A DNA stretch of 55,239 nt from DAOTXN01 sp034435435. Lineage in GTDB: Bacteria; Chloroflexota; Anaerolineae; S140-20. The notes below the pieces were generated by a model. It did not search any database. It was not told the origin of the DNA and saw nothing but the letters and a program-made list of their open reading frames with translations. The stretch lies in contig DAOTXN010000002.1 in the NCBI GenBank assembly GCA_034435435.1, positions 1 to 55,239 on the forward strand. The letters run 5' to 3'. Below, one piece after another: positions 48,379 through 55,239 of this stretch. How positions within the stretch are numbered: position 1 is the first letter of the stretch; the number at the start of each line of letters is the position of its first letter. The position numbers and the translations under genes were made by a program.

Positions 48379-49746
48379 ATGAGACACGCACTTGGAAGCA
48401 CCAAATCCGCGAAACAACCCCCCATCGAGCAGATCCTGCTACCTTTTCAGGAATTTGTCAGAGCCGAAGCGTCCGGTGGTATCTTGCTGATCCTGGCGAC
48501 CGTCCTGGCGCTCATTTGGGCCAATTCGCCCTGGTCCAACACCTACTCAGAGGTGTGGCAGACAAAACTAACTGTCGGTCTGGGTAGTTTTGAGCTTTCA
48601 AAACCGCTGTTGCTCTGGATCAATGATGGGTTGATGGCGGTTTTCTTTTTCGTCGTCGGCCTGGAGATCAAGCGCGAAATACTCGTGGGCGAGTTGGCGT
48701 CGCCGCGCAAAGCCGCGCTTCCGGTGGCGGCCGCATTAGGCGGTATGCTAGCGCCCGCGATCATCTACGCTTTGTTCAACATCGGTACGACCGGTGTACG
48801 TGGTTGGGGCATTCCAATGGCGACGGACATTGCTTTTGCACTGGGCATCTTGTCGTTACTGGGCAAGCGTGCTCCCCTTTCACTCAAGGTCTTTCTCACC
48901 GCCGTCGCCATCGTGGACGATATCGGAGCTGTATTGGTCATCGCCCTTTTCTACACTGCCCAAATTGCGTGGAACAGCCTGTTCATCGCAGCGTTTTTCC
49001 TGTTTCTACTCATCCTGGCCAATCGACTGGGTATCCGACGCCCACTGATTTACGCTGTGTTGGGTTTCGGCCTGTGGGTCGCCTTTCTCAAATCTGGCGT
49101 GCACGCCACCGTGGCCGGCGTCCTGTTGGCGATAGCCATCCCAGCCCGCACCCGAATCAACGCCGACGAGTTTATCAAAAAGGGGCAGATGTATCTGACA
49201 AAATTCGAGCGCGCGGGGGTTTGCGGCAAGAATATCTTGACCAACCGCCGCCAGCACGGCGCACTGCAAGCGTTGGAAACGGCTTGCCAACATGCAGAGA
49301 CCCCGCTTCAACGTATGGAGCACACTCTGCAAAACTGGGTTGCATACGCGATTATGCCCATCTTTGCTCTGGCAAACGCCGGTGTCACGTTTGAAGGCGA
49401 CATCGGCGCTGCATTGACGCATCCTGTCACGCTGGGTGTGTTCGTTGGGCTGATCATCGGCAAACAACTCGGCATCTTGCTGGCTACGTGGCTGGCTGTC
49501 AAGAGCAACATCGCCGATTGGCCTCAGGGGGTGAGCTGGCGTCAGATCTATGGCGCGAGTTGGCTGGCAGGCATTGGGTTTACGATGGCGTTGTTCATCG
49601 GCAGCCTGGCCTTTGGCGATTCACAGTTTTTGGGAATGGCAAAAATCGGCATCCTAGGCGCCTCACTGTTAGCGGGTTTTGTGGGATGGTCGATTTTGCG
49701 GGGCACACAAGCTCTCGCTGTAACAGAGATAGACGAATGCGATTGA
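48379..49746 (+). CDS. nhaA: Na+/H+ antiporter NhaA
   Basis: A 455-residue sodium/proton antiporter. The N-terminal EASGGILLILATVLALIWAN, LLLWINDGLMAVFFFVVGLE followed by IKREI, and the catalytic Asp pair at 180-181 (VAIVDDIGAVLVIAL) are visible, with GVHATVAGVLLAIAIP. A hydrophilic insert of about 45 residues (KKGQMYLTKFERAGVCGKNI) sits in the loop after the eighth helix. The C-terminal GIGFTMALFIGSLAF is conserved. It should maintain pH and Na+ in the cytoplasm and follows the P-type ATPase gene by 51 bases. Confidence 0.94.
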   Translation: MRHALGSTKSAKQPPIEQILLPFQEFVRAEASGGILLILATVLALIWANSPWSNTYSEVWQTKLTVGLGSFELSKPLLLWINDGLMAVFFFVVGLEIKREILVGELASPRKAALPVAAALGGMLAPAIIYALFNIGTTGVRGWGIPMATDIAFALGILSLLGKRAPLSLKVFLTAVAIVDDIGAVLVIALFYTAQIAWNSLFIAAFFLFLLILANRLGIRRPLIYAVLGFGLWVAFLKSGVHATVAGVLLAIAIPARTRINADEFIKKGQMYLTKFERAGVCGKNILTNRRQHGALQALETACQHAETPLQRMEHTLQNWVAYAIMPIFALANAGVTFEGDIGAALTHPVTLGVFVGLIIGKQLGILLATWLAVKSNIADWPQGVSWRQIYGASWLAGIGFTMALFIGSLAFGDSQFLGMAKIGILGASLLAGFVGWSILRGTQALAVTEIDECD

Positions 49747-49837
49747 GATAGTGTGAGGCTAATTGCTGCGACGCAACGCCGGTAAGGGCGAAGACTTTCG
49801 CTATGCCAGGTGGCGGCAATTTGGACGATTTTCAATC

Positions 49838-49933
49838 CCATCTTAATTTCCTCTCGCGGCAGCGCGCCACCAGCTCGGCCAGGCAGCCAGCGCGCTCGCA
49901 ATAGGCGATCCATTCGCGCGCCTGGGCGCTCAC
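49838..49933 (-). pseudogene. Fragment resembling an effector-associated domain
   Basis: A GTG at 49933 overlaps the Uma2 stop. The frame reads VSAQAREWIAYCERAGCLAE then LVARCREEIKM, a helical motif of the form seen in effector-associated domains (REWIxYCERxGxLxELVxxCR). After about 32 codons it runs antisense into the end of nhaA, so only this part looks like protein. Probably a leftover of a larger gene; the N-terminal part of a broken reader is not present. Confidence 0.35.
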
Positions 49934-50694
49934 GCGTGAGATTCCCGCAAGCGCCTCAACTCGGCCCGCAAACGGGCCAACTCAGCCTCGGCGGCGTCGG
50001 CGCGTTCGGCCTCGGCCTGGGCGCGTTCGGTCTCGGCCAGCGCCAGGTCTACCGCTTCGTCCAGCGTCGGCAAAGCCTCGCCCGTGTTGGGATCCACCAG
50101 CCGCAGCAAAACGCCTTCGGACTGCAGGATCAACCCCAGTTCCTGGCTGAACAGCGTGCCCTGCGGCGATAGCTCCATGGGCTGGTAGTAGCTCTCGACC
50201 AACCGAAAGCCCTGCAAGCGCGGCGACAGATATTCGTCCAGTGGGTCAAAGACAAAATACTCACGCACGCCCAGCATCTCGTACAGGCCCCGCTTGGCTC
50301 CCAGGTCTTCCAGCCGCGAGCTGCGCGAGGTGATTTCAAAGACGGCGCACGGAGCTACCTTTTCCTCCCACAACTTGTAGATGCGCCGGTCGTGCTTGGC
50401 GATCCCTTTGACGACGAAAACGTCGGGGACTTTGTAGGCGGCCGGATTGCCCTCCTCAAAATAAAAGAGCATGTCGGCGGCCACGTAGACTCGTTCGACC
50501 TGGCGGAAAAAGTAGCGCAGGGCTTGCCGCAGGTAAAGAATCGCGTTGATGTGAAAATCGGTTTCTCCCATAGGCTGTCCGTCCGATTCAGGATAATGGA
50601 TGACTGTCGGCTCAATACCCCATTCGCTGCCTGCCCATACGGGCGCTGATACCTTGGCCATCGTTGGCGTCGCAATACCCAGAGTTTTTTCCAT
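49930..50694 (-). CDS. Uma2-family restriction-endonuclease-fold protein
   Basis: A 254-residue protein of the Uma2 family (PD-(D/E)XK fold), abundant in Chloroflexota and Cyanobacteria with no clear role. Visible parts are MGETDFHINAILYLRQALRY, KVPDVFVVKGIAKHDR (catalytic Asp), CAVFEITSRSSRLEDLGAK (Glu-x-Lys-like ExxS region) and GVREYFVFDPLDEYL. The C-terminal about 55 residues are a coiled coil (ETERAQAEAERADAAEAELA). Two ATGs lie close; the second (50694) has GAGGTGAATGCG before it with better spacing than the first (50700). Confidence 0.85.
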   Translation of the reverse strand: MEKTLGIATPTMAKVSAPVWAGSEWGIEPTVIHYPESDGQPMGETDFHINAILYLRQALRYFFRQVERVYVAADMLFYFEEGNPAAYKVPDVFVVKGIAKHDRRIYKLWEEKVAPCAVFEITSRSSRLEDLGAKRGLYEMLGVREYFVFDPLDEYLSPRLQGFRLVESYYQPMELSPQGTLFSQELGLILQSEGVLLRLVDPNTGEALPTLDEAVDLALAETERAQAEAERADAAEAELARLRAELRRLRESHA

Positions 50695-50738
50695 TCGCAT
50701 TCACCTCGGATTCGTGTCGAAAACATCCCTCTATCATC

Positions 50739-50767
50739 AGTGTAGCATATCCTCTGGCGGGCGTCAA
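50739..50767 (-). promoter_or_regulatory. Uma2 promoter
   Basis: Minus strand TTGACG (50762-50767), 17 bases, TACACT (50739-50744). The -35 box ends directly at the HAD stop codon (50768). Confidence 0.6.
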
Positions 50768-51484
50768 TTAGAGGACAGACCCTATCAGCTCGCCCAACGA
50801 GGCGATGATCGGGCAGTCGGCCTCGGGGAACAGCCCGTCGGGGTCGAACAACACCGGGCGGATGCCGGCGCGCTGCGCCCCGAGCACGTCGGCGTAATAA
50901 TTGTCGCCCACGTACAGCGTGCACGGGCCGCAACTATCTGCCCGCGCCAGCGCCTCTCGAAAGATGAGTGGGTCCGGCTTCCACGAGCTCACCTCGCCCG
51001 CGGCCAGCGTAAAGTGGAAAAACGACGCCAGGCCCAAGCTGTCCAGCAGCTCGCCGTACGGCTTGTGGCGGTTCGAGACGACGCCCAACGTATACCCGGC
51101 GGCTCGCAGCGTCGTCAGCACCTCCGGCGTGACCGGCTCGACCCAATGCGCGGGCGCGTGCGTCTCGGCCAGGTGTTGAAAAATCTGCGAGGCCAGGTCT
51201 GCGGCGTGGTCGGGGGCGCAGTCAAAAGCCAGCAGGAAGCGCTGCACGTAATGGGTCATAAAGGTGTCCTGATCTTCAAAATCCGCGATATCTCTCTGTA
51301 TTTCAGGCGAGTTGGCCCAGTAATAGTGCACCCAGCGCAACGCGCGGCGGCGGCGCTCGTGGCCGTCTCTCGCCCCAAGCTGGATGGCAAAATCAAGGGC
51401 GGCGTCATTATAAGAAGGCCGGCTGTGCCGCAGCGTGCCGTCCAGATCAAACAGGATGGCGCGAATATCCGTGAAGGATAACAC
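50768..51484 (-). CDS. HAD-family hydrolase
   Basis: A 238-residue HAD phosphatase. Motif I is ILFDLDGTLRHSRPS, motif II LGVVSNRHKPYGELL, the motif III lysine SSWKPDPLIF, motif IV TLYVGDNYYADVLGAQRAGI. The cap is helical (about 20-110) with RALRWVHYYWANSP. GTG at 51484 lies one base after the stop of the PIN gene, and there is no separate ribosome binding site, so translation may depend on the upstream gene. The substrate is unknown. Confidence 0.87.
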   Translation of the reverse strand: MLSFTDIRAILFDLDGTLRHSRPSYNDAALDFAIQLGARDGHERRRRALRWVHYYWANSPEIQRDIADFEDQDTFMTHYVQRFLLAFDCAPDHAADLASQIFQHLAETHAPAHWVEPVTPEVLTTLRAAGYTLGVVSNRHKPYGELLDSLGLASFFHFTLAAGEVSSWKPDPLIFREALARADSCGPCTLYVGDNYYADVLGAQRAGIRPVLFDPDGLFPEADCPIIASLGELIGSVL

Positions 51485-51485
51485 G

Positions 51486-51905
51486 TCAGACCGTCCAGTC
51501 TTTGATTTCCAGGCCGGGCACTTGAGAAAAATCGCGTCGGTTGCGCGTTACCAGAATGGCGCTGGCGGCCAAAACAATCGCGGCAATGCGCAGGTCTTGG
51601 GTGCCGATGCGAATCTTTTGGCGGCGCAACGCCTCATAGTGTGCATTGGCCGGTTGATCAAAATCCAGCAAGCGTACCCGGCAAAAGTAATCCAGCGTCG
51701 CGTGCAATCCGGCATAGGCCCACGTGAGCCGATTACCTGACGGCGCCTGCCTGATAGCCCTAAACCAGCCTCGAAGTTGTTCCTCGGCGGTGACGATTGT
51801 GATGGCGAGAGCCTAGGGTTCAAGCGCGGCGACGCGCTGCACAATGCGAGGATGAGCCTTCTGGAAAAGGCTGAGGTGGTCAGTATCGAGGACGTACAGG
51901 GTCAT
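51486..51905 (-). pseudogene. PIN-domain (VapC-like) toxin interrupted by one in-frame stop
   Basis: Translating through gives 139 residues with one TAG at codon 31 (51813-51815). The part before is MTLYVLDTDHLSLFQKAHPR then IVQRVAALEP; the part after continues ALAITIVTAEEQLRGWFRAI and ends RNRRDFSQVPGLEIKDWTV. Together these give a full FitB/VapC-type PIN fold with the acidic residues (Asp7 of LDTDH, Glu of TAEEQ, Asp of TQDLRI, Asp of RRDF). No frameshift is needed; one base change would restore the gene. The start overlaps the antitoxin stop (ATGA). As it stands, the toxin is probably inactive unless the stop is read through. Confidence 0.85.
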
Positions 51906-52210
51906 GGCACAGTAGTGTCCGCGTCTACCTCACGCCGATACTCCTCAACGTATCCCAGCACCTCATCGAACAGCGGATGATCCTTGAACATTCCGGCGTA
52001 CTTGAGCCAGGGGTGATCTGGGACATCAAGATTGCTATGAATCTCCATTGGCACGATTTCAGAGCGGGCCAGTCGCTCTCGCATGGCCTGCTGGATGCGG
52101 TCGAGAGCTTCCTGCCGCGTCGCGCCCTGGGCCGAACAATCGGGCCAGCCCAGCACCGTGGCCGAGAAATCTCTGCGTCCTCTATGTTCAACCAACACTT
52201 GAAATGTCAT
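51902..52210 (-). CDS. HicB-like antitoxin
   Basis: A 102-residue protein. MTFQVLVEHRGRRDFSATVL then GWPDCSAQGATRQEALDRIQ is the HicB-type ribonuclease-H-like antitoxin fold, with the helix QQAMRERL following. The C-terminal region (YAGMFKDHPLFDEVLGYVEE) is the toxin-contacting tail of PIN partners. ATG at 52210 follows CAGGGTGAAAAGCC. It is intact although its toxin is broken, so it may persist by chance or bind another partner. The promoter lies just upstream. Confidence 0.8.
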   Translation of the reverse strand: MTFQVLVEHRGRRDFSATVLGWPDCSAQGATRQEALDRIQQAMRERLARSEIVPMEIHSNLDVPDHPWLKYAGMFKDHPLFDEVLGYVEEYRREVDADTTVP

Positions 52211-52241
52211 GGCTTTTCACCCTGCGTTCGCTGTGATCGGC

Positions 52242-52259
52242 ATTATACCACACGTCGTG
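52242..52259 (-). promoter_or_regulatory. Antitoxin promoter with palindrome
   Basis: Minus strand TATAAT (52242-52247) 31 bases before the start codon; the -35 region is weak. The 9-base palindrome CACGACGTG (52251-52259) lies in the spacer and could be the site of autoregulation. Confidence 0.45.
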
Positions 52260-52273
52260 CATAAAAACGAGAT

Positions 52274-55027
52274 TCAATGCACCTCTTTCATCTCATACCA
52301 GTTATCACCCACCTTGACGTCCACCTTGAGCGGCACGGCCAGCGCGTAGGCCCCGGCCATCTGTTCGCGCACCAGCGCCGCGACCCGCGCCGCCTCCTCT
52401 TCGGGCGCTTCAAGCACTAGCTCGTCGTGGACTTGGAGCAGCACGCGCGCCCGATAGCCGCCGGCGCGCAGCGCGTCGTACACGCGGCGCATAGCCACTT
52501 TCATGATGTCGGCGGCAGTCCCCTGCACCGGCATATTGATGGCCTCGCGCTCGGCGGCGGCGCGTTGGATGGCATTGGTCCGGTCGCCATCCTTTTGTTG
52601 CAGAACCGGAAAGTAGCGTCGCCGGCCCATCAGCGTCTCCACGTAGCCCAGCTTGGCGGCCTGGCGTTTGGTCTGCTCCAGGTATTTTTTCACGCCGGGA
52701 AAGCGGGCAAAATAGTCGTGCACGAACTGGTCGGCCTCGGCGCGCGACATCCCGGTCTCCTGGGCCAGACGAAAGCTGCTCATACCGTAAATCAGGCCAA
52801 AGTTGACCCGTTTGGCGAAATTGCGCTGGCCCGGAGAGACAGCGTCGAAATCCACGCCGTACACCGCCGCCGCAGTCGTGGCGTGGATGTCCAGCCCGCG
52901 CTTGAACGCCTCGATCATAGCCGAGTCTTGGCACAGATGGGCCAGCACGCGCAGCTCGACCTGCGAATAATCGGCGGCCACCAGCTTCCAGCCTTTTTCG
53001 GCGATCAGCGCCCGCCGCACCTGCCGGCCCAGGTCGGTGCGCATGGGGATGTTTTGCAGATTGGGATTGCTGGACGAGAGCCGCCCGGTGACGGCCCCGG
53101 CCTGGTTGAACGAGGTGTGCACGCGCCCTGTGCGCGGATTCACCAATTGCGGCAGCGCCTCGACGTAGGTGCCCAGCAGCTTGCTGAGCTCGCGGTGGTC
53201 CAAAATCAACCCGACGATGGCGTGCTGGGCGCGCAGGCCCTCCAACACGTCGGCGGCGGTGGAATAGTGCCCCGATTTGGTCTTGCGCAGCCCGATCGTC
53301 GGTAGCCCCAACTGATCAAAGAGCGCCTGGCTGAGCTGCTGCGTCGAGTTGAGGTTGATGGACGCAGAGAGATGGCCGTTGATGTCGTTCTCTAATTGGG
53401 CCAGGCGCTCACGCAGCTCGCCGGCCATCTGGTTGAGAAAGGCGGCGTCTAGCTTGATGCCGGCCCGCTCCATGGCCACGATGACCGGCACAAGAGGCAT
53501 CTCGACCTGGTCGAACAACTTGCGCAGGTCCAGCTTGTCCAATTCAGGCGCTTGCAGCGCAACCAACCGCAGCGTCACATCGGCGTCGGCGGCGGCGTAG
53601 GGAGCGGCCCTTTCGACCGCCACCTGGTCCATCGTGATCTGTCTGGCCCCGCTGCCGATCAGCTCGCTGATGGGCGTCATCTCGACTCCCAAGCGGCGGA
53701 ACGCCGTCGCCTTGAGTCCTACTTCGGCCGTCGGACCCAGCAGCCACTCGGCGATCATGGTGTCCCACGTGAGGCCGTTCACGCTCAGCCCGGCTTCCTC
53801 CAATACGTCCACGTCGTAGCTGGCGTTGTGGGCCGCCTTGGGGCGCGCAGCATCGGCAAAGATGGGCCGCAGCGCGTCGAGGACGGTGAAGCGGGGCAAC
53901 TGCTGACCCTCGCGATGCCCAACCGGGACATAGTATCCCTCGCCTTCGCGCACGGCCAACGCGATGCCCACAAGCTCGGCCTGGATGGGGTCGGCGCTGG
54001 TGGTTTCGGTGTCAAAGGCAATGAGCGGGGCAGTGCGCAACCGTTCGACCAACGCCCGTAGCGCCGCCTCGTCGCGCACGACGACGGTGCGGGTGGGAGA
54101 TTCCTCAACCTCGCGGGCGTCGAACATCGAAAGCTGCTGCGGCGCTGCTGCGGCCCGCGCCCCTACATCGGGCAGTCGGTTCAGCAGACTGCGGAACTCT
54201 AATTCCTGCAAGATGGCCTTGACTGCATCACGGTCGTAATCGGCCAACCGGCAGGCCGGCAAGTCCAGCGTGACCGGCGCATCGGTGACGATGCGCCCCA
54301 GCTCGCGGCTGAGAAAGGCGCTGTCGCGCTCGGCCTCCAATTTGGCGCGAAAACGGCTCGAAATCTGGTCCAGGTGCTCGTAGATAGCATCCAGCGTGCC
54401 GAACTGGTTCAACAGCGTGATGGCAGTTTTTTCGCCAATCCCCTTGACGCCGGGGATGTTGTCCGAGGTGTCGCCGACCAGCCCTTTCATCTCGATCAAT
54501 TGGGCCGGGGTCAGGCCGCCGTATTTTTCGGCCACAGCGGCCTGGTCGAAAATCTCGCGGTCGGAAAAGCGCCGCCCGGAAATCAGCACCTTGGTCAGCG
54601 GGCCGACCAATTGGAACGTGTCGCGGTCGCCGGTGACGATGAGCGTCTCGACGCCGACCTGCTCGGCCTGGCGGGCAATCGTGCCCAACACGTCGTCGGC
54701 CTCGTAACCCTCGGCGGTGAGCACCGGCAACCCAAAGGCCTGAATGACCTGCTTGATGCGCTCGACCTGTTGGTGCAAATCTTCGGGGGCTTTGTCGCGG
54801 GTGGCTTTGTACGCGGCGTAGCGCTGGTGACGAAAAGTCTCGCCCACGTCAAAAGTCACGGCCAGATAATCGGGCTGCTCCTCTTTGAGCACATCCAGCA
54901 GCATCAGGCAAAAGCCATACACGGCGTGGGTCGGCTCGCCGCGACTGGTGGCCAGACCGGTGGTTTGCAGCGCAAAATATGCGCGGTAGGCCAGCGCGTG
55001 GCCGTCAATCAAAACCAGTTTCGCCAT
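52274..55027 (-). CDS. polA: DNA polymerase I
   Basis: A 917-residue repair and replication polymerase. The 5'-nuclease domain (about 1-290) has LIDGHALAYRAYFAL, AEGYEADDVLGT and TGDRDTFQLV, plus the helix-hairpin-helix GLVGDTSDNIPGVKGIGEKT. The 3'-5' exonuclease is intact: Exo I FDTETTSADP, Exo II AHNASYDVDVL, Exo III YAAADADVTLRL, so it should proofread. The polymerase domain has the A motif AADYSQVELRVLAHL, the B motif RNFAKRVNFGLIYGMS, and the C motif LLQVHDELVLE. The start is ATG at 55027 after AAGGAGGCAGGT; the frame is open 11 codons upstream. A length of 917 fits the family. No terminator is seen. Confidence 0.96.
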   Translation of the reverse strand: MAKLVLIDGHALAYRAYFALQTTGLATSRGEPTHAVYGFCLMLLDVLKEEQPDYLAVTFDVGETFRHQRYAAYKATRDKAPEDLHQQVERIKQVIQAFGLPVLTAEGYEADDVLGTIARQAEQVGVETLIVTGDRDTFQLVGPLTKVLISGRRFSDREIFDQAAVAEKYGGLTPAQLIEMKGLVGDTSDNIPGVKGIGEKTAITLLNQFGTLDAIYEHLDQISSRFRAKLEAERDSAFLSRELGRIVTDAPVTLDLPACRLADYDRDAVKAILQELEFRSLLNRLPDVGARAAAAPQQLSMFDAREVEESPTRTVVVRDEAALRALVERLRTAPLIAFDTETTSADPIQAELVGIALAVREGEGYYVPVGHREGQQLPRFTVLDALRPIFADAARPKAAHNASYDVDVLEEAGLSVNGLTWDTMIAEWLLGPTAEVGLKATAFRRLGVEMTPISELIGSGARQITMDQVAVERAAPYAAADADVTLRLVALQAPELDKLDLRKLFDQVEMPLVPVIVAMERAGIKLDAAFLNQMAGELRERLAQLENDINGHLSASINLNSTQQLSQALFDQLGLPTIGLRKTKSGHYSTAADVLEGLRAQHAIVGLILDHRELSKLLGTYVEALPQLVNPRTGRVHTSFNQAGAVTGRLSSSNPNLQNIPMRTDLGRQVRRALIAEKGWKLVAADYSQVELRVLAHLCQDSAMIEAFKRGLDIHATTAAAVYGVDFDAVSPGQRNFAKRVNFGLIYGMSSFRLAQETGMSRAEADQFVHDYFARFPGVKKYLEQTKRQAAKLGYVETLMGRRRYFPVLQQKDGDRTNAIQRAAAEREAINMPVQGTAADIMKVAMRRVYDALRAGGYRARVLLQVHDELVLEAPEEEAARVAALVREQMAGAYALAVPLKVDVKVGDNWYEMKEVH

Positions 55028-55125
55028 ACCTGCCTCCTTCAGTAGTTTTGCGGATTTCACAAATGGACTCAGAACCGGCGGACGTCCGGCTTCAGCCGGG
55101 AATCTCGCTAATGGACCTTAAAAAA

Positions 55126-55239
55126 TTAATTCGGTAACAAGCCGACATACCTGATCAACTCCAGCGAGCCGTTTTGGAATCCATCCAAGAAGTTCGCCAC
55201 GGCTCGCTTGAGAGCTTGCCAATCGTCGCTCAAGCGATG
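55126..55239 (-). CDS. Transposase, C-terminal end (partial)
   Basis: The frame enters from beyond the window edge: HRLSDDWQALKRAVANFLDG then FQNGSLELIRYVGLLPN and TAA at 55126-55128. The pattern of a helical NFLDxFxxGSxELxRYVGL end resembles IS630-type transposases. An AATGGAC motif occurs twice (about 55064 and 55110) and may belong to the element's end, so an insertion sequence may start in the polA upstream region. Only 37 residues are visible. Confidence 0.5.
   Translation of the reverse strand, partial: HRLSDDWQALKRAVANFLDGFQNGSLELIRYVGLLPN

Noticed and set aside
1..55239. CRISPR arrays, rRNA genes, prophage modules or a replication origin
   Set aside because: No regularly spaced repeats, no rRNA-like stretches, and no phage structural or DnaA/ParB genes were found.

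Overview
The window looks like a piece of a Chloroflexota (Anaerolineae-like) chromosome. This rests on content rather than on a marker gene: GC-rich coding sequence, membrane-anchored proteins with long Thr/Pro-rich linkers, a NfeD-flotillin pair, a B12-type MerR regulator, a GlnRS, several small toxin-antitoxin modules, and many short intergenic repeats. Promoters are very regular (TTGNCN, 17-18 bases, TAYAAT), which helped fix many starts. The lineage is an inference; no rRNA gene is present.

Layout. 1-7.4 kb: a receiver-histidine kinase, two related membrane proteins, tRNA-Leu(CAA), an ECF sigma factor with its anti-sigma factor, a zinc-ribbon Nudix hydrolase and an ABC-2 exporter pair. 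7.5-11.4 kb: a CBS protein, a histidine phosphatase, a family-4 glycosidase and a beta-keto acid cleavage enzyme, then a decayed toxin-antitoxin pair. 11.3-12.0 kb: a long intergenic stretch with a strong promoter, hairpins and a MITE-like repeat. 12.0-19.5 kb: glnS, then a four-gene operon that looks like lipid metabolism (an acyl-ACP-reductase-like fusion, a saccharopine-dehydrogenase-like reductase, an extended SDR and an acyltransferase). 19.6-24.7 kb: a TumA/TumE-like pair, an enolase-superfamily enzyme, a HAD phosphatase, an MFS carrier, a VTT-domain protein, an ArsR zinc sensor and tRNA-Gln(CTG). 24.7-31.3 kb: a DUF92 protein, an esterase, a zinc-ribbon glycine-repeat protein, a secreted protein-flotillin-NfeD operon and plsY. 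31.3-36.2 kb: a branched-chain-amino-acid-type ABC importer (livFGMH order on the minus strand) without a binding protein in view, preceded by an unannotated 52-codon ORF in its leader. 36.3-44.2 kb: a lipase behind a small inverted-repeat element, a CarH-like photoreceptor, an NDUFA9-like reductase and an AttEFGH-like export set. 44.3-49.7 kb: cation homeostasis genes (CNNM/CorC, P2A Ca2+ ATPase, NhaA). 49.8-55.2 kb: a Uma2 nuclease, a HAD phosphatase, an antitoxin with a PIN toxin broken by one stop codon, polA, and the end of a transposase gene at the edge.

The most interesting elements are the 13.8-19.5 kb lipid operon, whose first gene joins an uncharacterised domain to a reductase that keeps the acyl-ACP reductase cysteine; the CarH-like regulator with a long extra C-terminal domain beside an Att-type exporter; and the hidden ORF and structured elements in the leaders at 36 kb and 11.4 kb. 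Several toxin modules are in different states of decay. Short dispersed hairpin repeats sit directly before start codons at three sites and carry the ribosome binding site.
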